This document shows positions 36,027 through 46,935 of a DNA stretch of 64,000 nucleotides, one piece after another. The position numbers and the translations under genes are program-made. The notes under the pieces were generated by a model. It made no database searches and was not told the DNA's origin. It was given only the letters and a program-made list of their open reading frames with translations. Where the stretch lies: contig CM075852.1 of NCBI GenBank assembly GCA_037975125.1, forward strand, positions 20,271,025 to 20,335,024, read 5' to 3'. Source of the stretch: Latrodectus hesperus. Taxonomy: Eukaryota; Arthropoda; Arachnida; Araneae; Theridiidae. The first letter of the stretch is position 1, and every line of letters starts with the position of its first letter.

Positions 36027-38438
36027 ATGGACGATAAAAATTTATGTAAATCTAGATATTGCGCCGCGTATGGGTGCAAAAATGCCAAGTATAAAGCTGA
36101 TTGCCGAGAAAAATCATTTTTTAGATTTCCCTTAAAGAATCAAAAACTACTAAAACAATGGCTCATTAAGTTACGACGAGAAGAATTTTCCCCTTCCCCA
36201 TGGTCAGTTTTGTGCTCTGATCATTTTGAAGAGACAGATTTTAAGTATGAAAACTTCACGAATCGGCGTTTATTGAAACAAGATGCTGTTCCAAGCAAAT
36301 TTGTTTTCTCGAAGCCAAAAAGTGAACGGCGTGTGCTTCGGCTTCCAGAACAAGGGAATGATGAAAACGAGGATGCCTGTACAACAGAGTAAGTAATTTT
36401 ATTTTTTCCAGTTTATTCTCTCTATGGAATTAAGTGTTATAAAAATTTGCTATATTAAATTAAACAAATATTATATTTTGAAACTTGATATGAATCTAAT
36501 GTAATTTGACTTTATTATCAAATATTTTTAAGAAATTTAAGTATGATTAATGGGTTTAACATATTTTATGTATATTACCTTAAATGTGAATGAAAAAATT
36601 ATCATTATCAAAATTAAAGTTTATATTAAAAATTGATAAATGCATTACAAATTACTGAAATTCATTTTAATTAATAAAATTGCTTACTGTAATATAATAA
36701 TAAAATAATCACGCAATACATATAATGAATGCACATATTCTATTTATAAATTCTTATTCAAAATATAAATCATGTAAAAGATAAATGAATCCTCACAAGG
36801 AAAAAATTAAGGAAATAATAACAATATAAAAAATATTACTTAAGGTTCTCTCTTTGGTGGCTATTTTAGCTTTAAATGAATAAGTAATATAATTTTTTAT
36901 GTGCTAAAATTAAAAATTTTTTTCCTCAGTGAAGAAGGAAATTGAATTGTTAATTTTCTAGTCTTCAACTCAACGGTTTATTTGTATCACATATTAAGTG
37001 TGGATTTGCATTATTTTGAAATCAGTTTTAAAATATGTTTTCTGTATTTCATAATTACTGTTTGAGAATGAAACACTGAATTAAATTCCTTACATAATTA
37101 TACAACTATTAATTTGTCTTCTATTTGAATACAATAAAGTTAATTTATTTCTGTAAGCTTGATACCAGACAAATTCCTGCTATATAATCTTCAAACTATT
37201 AATTTTCAATTTAATTATTTTCTAATATATGTCTTGATTCTAAATAACACTTAACTTGACCTTAAGTAACGCTGAACATCAGAAACTTTATCTTGTGCTT
37301 GCATCTAAATGAATAAAAAAATTTGTTTAGCTTCTTTTTCAGGCACAAATATGGATAATAGTTCAGATTGTACTTTAAATGTAGGTTATATTAGTCAAGT
37401 GCAAAATATGAAGAAATCAAATTTTTCATTATTACTAAAATGAAATGAATTATTTAACTAAGCATTTTTTTTATTCTAAAATTTAAAAAAAGGAAAAACT
37501 TTTGTGATTAATTTTTTATTTTTTAATTATACATATAACATTTATATTGAAATTTTTTGTTTTAATTGAGATAAATAACTCTTTTTCAGAAGTTATTCTT
37601 TGTCACATTAATTTTTAAAATCAATAAATTATATAAAAAATGTTACTTTTTGTTTCATTCATTTATATGGCTTAGATATCTAACAAAAATTAATGAGAAA
37701 AAACTAAGGACTAAGTTACAATCATCAAAACAGATATTGGTGAAAATTGACATGTATTTTGTTCCATGACTCATTGACTTTAAAACTATTTAAATATATG
37801 TTAATAATATAATTTCTATTATTTTTAGGACCTCTTTGGGAAATAAAAATGTCTCAACACAAACTAGTAGCTTCAGTGATATCATTGATGAACTTTCCTT
37901 GGCACAAAAAGAACTTAAAGCCTGTGAACTTAAAAATATCTTATCATCAAAAGAATTTAAACCAGAGAACATAAATTCTGATGAACAGATGGTAGCAGTT
38001 ACTGGCTTCACAAAGCAAATGTTTTTTGCTCTGTTTAAATTTCTTAATGTTGAAGGAGATTTGATAAAAGGGAAAACATTACGGTCAATAGATCAATTTT
38101 TCTTGTTTCTAATAAAGTTGTGTACAGGAATATCGAATGAATTCTTGTCTTTATTGTTTCATATTTCGGATTCAACTGTTTCAAGATACTTTGTCCACAC
38201 AGTTGGTATTTTATATAAAAAATTCAGGATATTAAATATTTGGCCTAGTAAAGACCAAATAGCAGAGGCCATGCCATCCCATGTTTCCAGAGAAAATAAG
38301 AATTGCCGCGTAATCATAGATTGCACGGAATTCAATATACAGAAGCCAAGCAATCCAAGAGAACAGCAAATGACTTTCAGCAGTTACAAAAACAACAATA
38401 CTTTAAAAGTTAACTCTAGTAGTGCACAGTTCATTTAG
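36027..38438 (+). CDS. THAP-domain DDE transposase, two exons, C-terminally truncated
   Basis: Exon 1 (36027-36388) starts at ATG 36027. It encodes a THAP zinc finger, C-x4-C (YCAAYGCKN), SFFRFPLKN, W, then C-x2-H (SVLCSDHFEETDF) and a basic RRLLKQDAVPSKF end, which binds transposon DNA. The intron 36389-37828 has GTAAGT and TATTTTTAG ends and preserves the frame (GA plus G gives Glu). Exon 2 (37829-38438) encodes a helix-turn-helix region (FLFLIKLCTGISNEFLSLLF, ISDSTVSRYF) and the first catalytic aspartate in RVIIDCTEFNIQKPSN, as in DDE_Tnp_4 proteins. After YKNNNTLKV the homology ends and eight unrelated codons lead to TAG. The second Asp and the Glu are missing, so the 323-residue product cannot catalyse transposition. 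It might still bind DNA. Confidence 0.78.
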
Positions 38439-39247
38439 TGTTAAATTTTCTGTGTTGTATATTGTTTTAATTTCTATCAGCATCACTTCTGTATTTCCAG
38501 GTTTACACAGTAAACCATCAGGTGATGCTGCTAAATGAGGGAAAACTGGATTAATTATAACTCCAGTTTTTCGTAAAATATAGTTTGAATATTTTTGTTG
38601 TATGTAATTTCTTACATAGCTTTCCTTTTCCAATCCATACCTAACTGCTGGAATAGAGGAAATATCTCTACTTTTATTTTTATAAATTTGGTAAGCTATT
38701 GCAGAATAATCACTCTGTCGACTTATAATTAATTTAATGTCTGTTGCAGTAAGTCTATATTTTCTTATTTCATGCCATTCTTGATTGTTTTGCCCAATTG
38801 TTCTTTGTTCTATATCTATGCATTCCTCTAAAGTAAAACTATAATTTTGATGGTAAAATATTATTTCGTTTACATCTAAGTTTGTTTCACCAGTAAAAGG
38901 AATGATGGAATTACCAGCATAAACTACAGCTGGTAAAGGAAGCGTTAAATCTTGTTTAATTTCTTTACTCTCTCTAAGAGCATCAAACACTGGTAAACTA
39001 AAATCTACAAGGCAATTCCATTTAAATTCAGTGTTTGATAAGTGTACATCTTCACACTTGTTACTGAAAATTGCAGATGCTTTAACAGGAACAGTTTTTA
39101 TGTTTTTGGGCTGATGCCATGTTTGGAGCCTCTCAGTTGATGCATCATACAATTTCTTTGAAGAATAATCTTCTAAGCCTTGCAATAATGCTAACACATG
39201 TTTGCAACATGCTGGCATCCCTCCAGCAGCACAAGTGCAAGAAGCAG

Positions 39248-39302
39248 TTTTTACCTGTAAGAATAAATAAGAAAATGAGTTTTTACCTGTAAGAATAAAT
39301 AA
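39248..39302. repeat. Duplicated splice-acceptor sequence, 32-bp period
   Basis: The same 23 bp occur at 39248-39270 and 39280-39302. On the minus strand each contains TTATTTATTCTTACAG followed by GTAAAAA, so the 3' splice site of the YqaJ exon is present twice. Confidence 0.85.
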
Positions 39303-39881
39303 AAAAGGTTGACTTAGCTTTTCATCGCTTCAGTGAGTCGATAAAATTGGATATAAAGCATGCTTCAGATTAAAAACTAGGGATTTTGCATTAGGCTGAC
39401 CAACTAACTTTGATAAATGCATCAACTGGGACATGTTTGGTCACGAAAACAGATATGGGCACTGAAGGTCTTGTCTTTTATTGCGTGGCAATAAGGGACA
39501 AGTTGCGTGCCCCTAAATTTAGTTTTTATAAAAAATAATGCAGTAGAGCAATATTTAACTTTTAAATTATAAATACTCAAAGACTGATAAAATATTTTGA
39601 AATTTAAAATGATTCCTTACTACTAAATTGTGGTACGCACCTAACCCATTTTAATATATAAATATACACAAATGCACACTTAAACACTTAAACATAGGAT
39701 AAAAATACTATTATGATGTAATTATAATGCTAGATGCCATTTTACTTGGTACACCTTAAACAGTTATCATGCAACACCTTTTAGATATTTACTTCACTTT
39801 TAAATATTTTCAATATTTGAGCATTGCATCTCAAGATTAACAAAATTATCTAAATAACTCAGGTGAAATAAAGGCTCAGAC

Positions 39882-39998
39882 TAACTTGTAAAACATACTA
39901 ACATTGTGCCAGTAAATTATGTAGACAGATAATTTACTGTAAACTTTTACTGTAACTTGTAAAACATACTAACATTGTGCCAGTAAATTATGTAGACA
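39882..39998. repeat. 46-bp direct repeat
   Basis: The 46 bp starting TAACTTGTAAAACATACTAA at 39882-39927 recur without change at 39953-39998, 71 bp apart, within the transposon between the two YqaJ exons. Confidence 0.9.
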
Positions 39999-41335
39999 CT
40001 AATTACATTTAGCAATTCTTCAAAACATGTATTTTTATTTAACTATGCATTTAAAAGTAAAATCTTATTGAACAATTATATTTTGAAGACTGATTTGATG
40101 CAGTCTAATTACTGCGTAATGCTTACACAATAACTATAATAAAGATAACATTAATTATCTTTCATTAATAATGATAGTCATATTTTTGTTTCAGGAACTC
40201 TTGTAATTATTTATGAAAACTAGAAAGAGACATGATACACAGAATTTCTAAAATTAAAGCTCTTAATAACACTTTTTATTCATAACAGAATCAGAAATTC
40301 AAATAGAGTTATTTTTTAAGTATTTAGAGAGAGAGAGTAATATAGTTTTTGCCGAGTCAACTAAAAATTTCAATATTCAATGAAACTCTCAGGCCTATAA
40401 TCTTTCTAAAAACCTTCCCTTTAATTACTGCTCATATAAATATGCTTCAATGAAATGATTTCTTATATATTTACAAAAGAATAAAACACTCATACTAATG
40501 AATTATCATAATAAAAGACTTTCAAAACTTTTTTTGTTTTTATTTGTGGATTAAAAGATTTTATTTGTGGAAGTTACTGTTTATTATTACATAAATGCTA
40601 AGATTATATTAAATTTAACTAAAGTTAAGTCTTTATAAGGTTCCTGCTGCAGCTTAGAAAGTTAATTTATAATTTCTAAGCTACTGCACAATATATTCTG
40701 CTTACAGTATATTCCTTATTTACATTAGTTATATCCTAATATCATCTGATAATGCAATATAAACAACATTAAAAATAATTTTATTTAAGTATAAAATTAA
40801 TAAAAATTTTAAAATAACTTCAGAAAATAATTAAAGATTAACTTAACTTATCATTCATTGTGATTACAACAGTAGGTTTATAAGTCACTGATTTTTTCAT
40901 CTCGGCTTTCACCGTCGCCGAGACAGAATAAACTGCTGCATTGTCTTCAATTATCTCATCAAAAACTATTTTGCTGACAAATTTCTCTTGCCATAACAAA
41001 TGACCTTTCTTCATTTTTGTCAAAATGCTATTATTCCCACTCATTTGAGAAAACTTTTCAGCATATTCACATATTGAACAGTTAGTAAAAGAACAAATAT
41101 TCAAAGGTCTATTTAATATTGAATTTGACATTGTATATATTTAAAGAGTTGTTAGAAATCTATATATTTGTTTATATAATCAGTTTGCGAGTTAATAAAA
41201 TAAATGTGGAAAATAATAAACGTTAGTAGCTGTAAATTTTAATGCAATTGCATAGCAATACATGTGTAAACAATCTAAGCTTGGTACTTGTCACGTGACA
41301 AGTTATTGCAGCGCCGTCTAGCGATGAATTGAGTC

Positions 41336-43369
41336 CATTATCTGATCACTTGTGATTAAGGAGTATTAAGCATATGAAATTTATCTTTATATTGTATACG
41401 ATTATTCTATTACGGCATCTACTTCTTTATCTGTAATAACTAATTTGATTATTGGTTAGTATTTTAGAAGCTATCAATACCTTAGAAGCGCAGCTATCTG
41501 TAGCGAATGTTGAGCGTAACAGAATGTATAATTGGTTATTTCTTTCCAAACTGCGTTTAAATATAGTAATATATAATTTATCTACATTATGATCAGTCTA
41601 ATTTTTGTATGTGAAAATGATTAGATTGAAGACTTATGAAACACATCATGAGTCTGTTTATTCTGACTTATGAATTATTATGTGAACTAAATTTTTTATT
41701 ATCTTTTACATTTTATTTTTCATTATTTAATTTTTTTTCGAATTCACGACAGTTACAAGTATACAGTAAATAGATGATAGAAAGAATAGACCTTTGTGAC
41801 AAAAGTACATACTTAAATAAGTGCTTAAATTCGTAAATGTTGAATAAACATGCATATGGGATTATGTGTGGTAAAAACATATGCTATAATTACATATGCA
41901 TGTGTACCCTAATTGGTGTTTTTCTAAAATTGGTTAAAACTGTGCACGCTTAAAGAACGAGAAGATTTTATAGCATTAAATATTTTTATAATCTACAATA
42001 TTTTTCAAAATAAAGGATAAAAAAAGCTTGAAATGAACCCTTGAAACTGTGAATATTATTATATTATCAGTTACTGAGAATTTTCACCTTTTTTGTTATT
42101 TAAATAGCTCTTTCTCTAATCTTTTTAATCAGCTGGGTTTTTTAATTTACAAATTTATATAATAATTGAATTTATTTATATATACTTATATGTCAACTAT
42201 TAAATAAACTTCATGTTGTTAAATATGGTTTTTAGATATAGTTTTCATATTTTTCTATTTTTGACTAAGTGTTTTATATTTTATAGTAACTAGATAAGTT
42301 ATTTAAAGATATTAAATTAATTAAATATACAAATTTATTTAATAATTATTAATCCTAATACTGGAAATCTAGTATTTTAGTTTGAACAAATATTATAAAG
42401 AATGGCTAAAGATTTTTGTATATCATGTAGTTTGCAAACTTTATTTTCCGAGAAATAGTGATCTAAAACTCAGATTAATTAATACGTAAGCGTTTAAGAG
42501 AACAAAGTCTTAAATAAAGGGCTCGAAACTTCGTAAGGTCCTTGAACTTTACCCCATTTGATATGTGTTGGTGAATTCCAAGACAATTTACTTCGGTAGT
42601 TCTCTTTATTGTGCCTTGTTTTCTTTCTTGGACACTTAGAAAGAAAATTAGGAATGTATAAATAAGATTTATGTTGACGTTGCCAAAGTAAAAGCAATGG
42701 AAGAGATAAAAACTTTTTTGCGGATCCCATGTTAGTTGGTGTACTCATTAATGACCACTGGCAAGATCACAATACATAAAAAACACAGCTTTGTTTTTGT
42801 GGTAATTTTCTTTCGTCTTAAATCCCATGGAAGTATATAGATTGCCAATGTATAAATAACTGATAAGTTCTTTGTTAATGTTATTATAAATGGACACCAC
42901 TGACAAGAATATGTATGTTTGAGCTCGCAGTAATATTAAAATATAAAGATATATCTGAAAGTTAAAAAATGCACAAAAAACTCTTATGATTCTTCAGCTA
43001 AAAATAGCGAAACCTTAATGATTTTCGTATTACAATTTAATAATAGAAAATATTGTTAATTCGTCCAAATAATCACAATTTCTTCGCCTGAAATGTAGTA
43101 AAAAGTTTTATTATAAAAGAATCCAAATATTTTATTTTTTATAAAATATTTTCCAAGAACAATGAATTGACAATGTAATTTGAAAATTTGCTCTATTTAG
43201 AATTTTCTTTTCAATAAAATTTTATATATTTGTTACTTTCCATATGATGCTTCCAGTAAAGATTTTTAAGCGTATTTTAGAAAGAATTAAAGTAGGCCTA
43301 ATTCTGTCACTTTTCTTGTTGTTTTTGTACAAACATTTCAATAACATAAATCAAACTTTTTGTTCATAA
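41336..43369. other. AT-rich DNA without recognisable feature
   Basis: Short open frames (for example 42494-42748 on -) show no recognisable motif. Confidence 0.5.
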
Positions 43370-43695
43370 GTCTTGGATCTTGGATCTAATATGTTTTACG
43401 AAGTGTCTGTAGTAACTCCATGAGGAGAAAAAACATGTCTTTACTCACGGGGAACGCTAGCCTGACTGTGTGTAATAGCCAATCAGCTATGAGTGTTTCA
43501 TAACTGGGCGTGGTTACCAGAAATGAGAATTTTCAATGTCGAAAGAGAACATAGATACAAGTTTGCGTGATAATATTTTGAGTTCAAAATGAGAAAATCT
43601 GAGATAAATAATTCCGGTTAATAATACAAGTAGATGAAAATATATACACTATATACACTATTTACATTTATCTCTTTCCTTAAGAAAATATCTCG

Positions 43696-46581
43696 CTATT
43701 GGTCTATATTTGCAGTCTTCCGCAAGATATTGATATTTAAAAATTTCATTGAAGTTTGCTGCTTCGAAGTTCTGCGCTTTTTCAAAAAATTTATTATATA
43801 CTTTAATTTTCTTATATGTTCGGCTAGATCGTCTATTTTTAAATCTTTAGCTGTATTTTTATTTCTGATAAAGTATGGGGCGTTTGTAATATTTCTTAAT
43901 ATCTTGTACTGAAAACTATTAATTTTCCTTTTATCCATTTTGTTGTTAAAGTTCCATACTGGGGATGCATATGTTATAATTTGTCTTATCATTGAAATGT
44001 ATAGAAGTCTTTTAAATTTGAGCGAAAGGTTTGATTTTTCACCTATAATTACTTTTAAACACCCATAAGCTTGTGTGGTCTTAGTGATCACATTGTTTAT
44101 ATGTTTTGTCCATTTCAAGTCACTCGTTAATGTAATACCCAGATATTTAGCAGAGTATACTTTTGGTATTTCTCTGCCAAATAAGATTAGTCCATTTTTA
44201 TTCCGATGTTTGAATTTATTTCTCCTATTTCTTTTAAACAGAATCAGTTGTGGTTTTCCTGCATTTATTTTAATTCTCCAATATTTGCACCAGTTTTCTA
44301 TATTATAGAGCGAAGATTGTAGTTTTTGTATTGCATAATTAGGGTTACTTGATTCAGCCAAAATGGCCGTGTCATCAGCGTAAAAAACAAATTTTCGTTG
44401 TTTCATCCATGGGGAAGTCATATGTGAAGAATAGGTATAGTATCGGCCCAAGGATGCTTCCCTGGGGTACTCCAGCATTTATTTTTCTCGTTAGTGATTT
44501 TTGGTTATTTTGCGTGACTTGAAAATATCTATCTGTTAAGTATGAATTTAGTAGCAAGATGATATCTGAGTCCATATTGATATTGATTAATTTTTGAGTA
44601 AGTCCTTTGTGCCAAACTCTATCAAACGCTTTTGATACGTCGAGCATTACCATGGCAGTGTATAAATTTTGGTGTAGATTGTCACCAATAATTTCTATTA
44701 TTCTAGTAAGTTGTTTAACCGTCGATAGATTTTTCCTGAATCCATACTGTTGATTTGGTAGCAAGTGAAAGTAAGGTTTGATTCTGTTATAAATAATTTT
44801 TTCAAATATTTTGCCTATTGTGGGTAGTAAGCTTATAGGTCTGTAATTTTCTGCTTTTCTGGGATCTTTGCCTGGTTTGGGAAATAATATTATGTCAGCA
44901 ATTTTCCAGATTGTAGGGAAGTAGCAGTATTTTAGACAGTCATTAAAAATATTTACCAGTTTTGATAGATAATCTTTTGGTAAGTATTTTATCATAGAGT
45001 TGGAGATTTTATCTCCTCCTGGTGCCTTTTTGGTTTTTAGCTTCTTAACAATTTCTATTAACTCTTCTACGTCTGTAGGATTTATTGTTGCTTTTGGTTG
45101 ATTATTATTTATAAAATAGTCCACGTTTTGTTCAACTATTTTAGTAAAAGTATTGTTTGTATCCGGATTTGGATTAAATTGGCTGTATAACGAGTTTGAG
45201 AAAATTTCAAGTTTTTTTTCATTTGAGTAAACATGACCGTTTTGACCTTGAAGCCTGTTATTTTGTGTTTTCTTCCTTTTAAGTTGCCTGGCAAAAGTCC
45301 AAATACAGTTGTTTTCTGTTGTCAGTTTTTCGACTTATTGCTTCCTGTTTTCATTTCTGATTTCGTCACAAAGTTTTTGAATTTGATTATTCAATTTATT
45401 CACTTGAGTTTTGTAGTGAGGGTTTAGGTTTTTTTGATATCTTCTTCTAGTTCTGTTTCTTTCTTTTATTATTTCTCTTACATTGCTGGGAAGCCTTAGA
45501 TAATTTTTATGATATTTCACTGTTATGGTTGCTGTATTTTTTCCATTTACTATGTTTTCAGTGAATATTCTTATATCCTCCGAGATTTTATTTTGCATAT
45601 TTATATGAGTTTGATGGTTTTCTTCATTGCTTGTTCCAGTATTGATCCTGTAGAATGTTGTAATATAGTTGCCAGTTTGTTTTGTAGAGATATTTTTGTT
45701 CAATTATTTTATTTATTCCCAGACATCCAATAACTGGGAGGTGGTCTGAGGATAGTTCATTTAATGTATTAGCTGAAAATGGTATTTTGCTATTGTTTAG
45801 AAAGATGTCTAACATATCTCCTTTATTTCTATAGTCAAAATGCGTTGGTTCTATTGGTGCTACTATTGTATAGTTATAGTTTTGTGCAGCGTTTAATATT
45901 GTGGTTCCATTTTGATTAGTAATTTTACATCCCCAGTGTATATTTTTACTATTCAGATCTCCACCTATGATGGTTGGGAAATTGGTTAAAAATATATCAA
46001 TAACGTTCTGTGAAGTTAGTATGTGCTGAGGTCTATTATAAATGCTCGTAAATTTGATATTTATTTTGGGTTTAAAGGTGACAATTATAGAAGTTTCTTC
46101 ATAACCATTATTGTTATTGTTGCTGTAAATCGTTGAATTTAATGATCTTTTAATTGCTATGGCTGTCCCACCTCCTTTGTGGTGAGGCCGAGCTGGCAGC
46201 CGAATGGTTAGCGCTCTTGCCTTCGGTTCAACAGTTCGTGGGTTCGAATCCCACCTTGGGCATGGATATTTGTAGTGGTTCGGAATCCACTTTAAGCCGT
46301 AAGTCCCGGTCTAATTAGCCCTCGTGTGCAAAAAATGACCGTTGAGCGACAAACAAACCAAACCAAACCAATCCTTTGTGGTGAGCTCTATCAGTTGTAT
46401 ATACGTTCTAATTTGGTATGTTGAATTTGATTGCAGGCGTTAGATGCGTCTCCGTAAGTAAGATTATGTCAATGTTATATTGATTCAGGAAGTTTATGAG
46501 TTCTTGTGTCTTTGGTTTAATGCTTTGTGCATTCCAAGTGGCCACTGTGCGTGGGCTAAAGCTTTGTTGGTTGTTACTCAT
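43696..46581 (-). pseudogene. LINE ORF2: endonuclease and reverse transcriptase, broken
   Basis: ATG at 46581-46579 opens an AP-type endonuclease: TVATWNAQSI, IDIILLTETHLTP, then, beyond the SINE, AHHKGGGTAIAIK, FPTIIGGDLNSKNIHWGC and LSSDHLPVIG (catalytic SDH). The reverse transcriptase shows KKAPGGDKISNSMIKYLP, YRPISLLPTIGKIFEK, QYGFRKNLSTV, MLDVSKAFDRVWH, AGVPQGSILGPILY and FYADDTAIL with the YADD centre, followed by the thumb and C-terminus ending at 43696. Lesions seen are TAG at 46408-46410, the SINE, a frame change near 45680, a TAA near 45333 and a one-base shift in the A-run at 44382-44387 just before YADD. It makes target-primed cDNA in intact relatives; this copy is inactive. Confidence 0.88.
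46187..46371 (+). mobile_element. tRNA-headed SINE, copy 5 (third family)
   Basis: The head GGCAGCCGAATGGTTAGCGC ... GTGGGTTCGAATCCCACC has strong box A and box B matches. A short body follows (GGTTCGGAATCCACTTTAAG) with an (AAACC)n tail. A perfect 14-bp duplication TCCTTTGTGGTGAG flanks it (46173-46186 and 46372-46385). It splits the LINE endonuclease coding region, so it postdates the LINE. Confidence 0.93.
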
Positions 46582-46910
46582 TATTTGCTGTTATTGTTCC
46601 ATTTTGTTGGGCCTCCATGGCCTCGTTAAATTTTTTCAATTGAGCAGTTAATTCTAGGATTCCTGAATTTTTCACATAATTTACTAGTAATTTTAGCTCA
46701 TTTGCAATTGATTTTGCTTCATTTATTGATTCCTTTGTTTTAACTATTGTGTCATTTTCTTGAACCAGTACATTTGCGTATGTTAGTTTGGGGTTTGAAC
46801 TGGGTACAATTGTACTTTTTATATGTGCATTTAGATTTTGTTTTCCTTTTATTTTGGGCAATTTTTGTTCATAAGTAATTTTATGCTCCCCTTTAATTTC
46901 CTTGAAATTT
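46574..46910 (-). pseudogene. LINE ORF1 (gag-like) C-terminal remnant
   Basis: The frame reads NFKEIKGEHKITYEQKLPKI, then KLTYANVLVQENDTIVKTKE, a helical segment (INEAKSIANELKLLVNYVKN) and TITANNE before TAA 46576-46574. The EIKGEHKITYEQKLPKI part resembles the end of the jockey gag-like nucleic-acid-binding protein. The zinc knuckles and N-terminus lie beyond the 5' truncation and are absent. Its stop overlaps the ORF2 start by 8 nt (ATGAGTAA), consistent with coupled translation of ORF2 in intact copies. Confidence 0.7.
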
Positions 46911-46932
46911 CTTTACTACCCTGGTAGTAAAG
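46911..46932. repeat. 10-bp perfect hairpin at the LINE 5' boundary
   Basis: CTTTACTACC (46911-46920) and GGTAGTAAAG (46923-46932) flank a CT centre. Confidence 0.85.
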
Positions 46933-46935
46933 TTA

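Larger units (their letters stand above)
38403..41131 (-). pseudogene. SWIM/YqaJ nuclease protein of the transposon, truncated
   Basis: Exon 1 (41131 to about 40840) starts at ATG and contains SATVKAEMKKSVTYKPTVVI. The downstream exon (39254-38403, after acceptor TTATTCTTACAG) begins VKTASCTCAAGG, then CCKHVLALLQ, a SWIM-type CxC...CxH finger. After a linker comes a YqaJ-type (lambda exonuclease-like) domain: NNQEWHEIRKYRLTATD, LEKESYVRNYI, FPHLAASPDGLL and VMLIEIKT, with the Asp of SPDG and the Glu-Lys pair of EIK still present. Homology ends after NLTLNE at the deletion point. The exons do not join in frame as written (exon 1 ends GATAAGTTAAG); a lost G at an AAG|GTTAAG donor would explain it. 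Intermediate exons cannot be excluded. Confidence 0.68.
35911..41335. mobile_element. ISL2EU-like DNA transposon, internally deleted
   Basis: Two convergent genes are enclosed by inverted subterminal sequences. The left (CACATGACAAGTACGCTCCACG ... GATTTGTTTAC, 35936-35967) corresponds to the reverse complement of the right (CACGTGACAAGTAC ... GATTGTTTAC, about 41262-41295). GACTC (35911) and GAGTC (41335) mark the probable outer ends, which are not exactly fixed. A THAP-DDE transposase on + and a YqaJ-nuclease gene on - are the gene pair I associate with ISL2EU elements. Both coding regions stop abruptly at about 38410, indicating an internal deletion. Confidence 0.72.
43370..46935 (-). mobile_element. 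jockey-like LINE, 5'-truncated
   Basis: On the minus strand the order is ORF1 remnant, endonuclease, reverse transcriptase, and 3' UTR ending near 43370 in a short AGATCCA duplication. There is no RNase H domain, as in jockey-clade LINEs. The 5' boundary near 46932 coincides with a hairpin. A SINE is inserted at 46187-46371. Confidence 0.82.

Noticed and set aside
37339..37377. Possible small exon in the THAP gene intron (TTCTTTTTCAG and GTAGGT borders)
   Set aside because: Including it would introduce an in-frame stop after the THAP exon, and direct splicing to 37829 keeps the frame.
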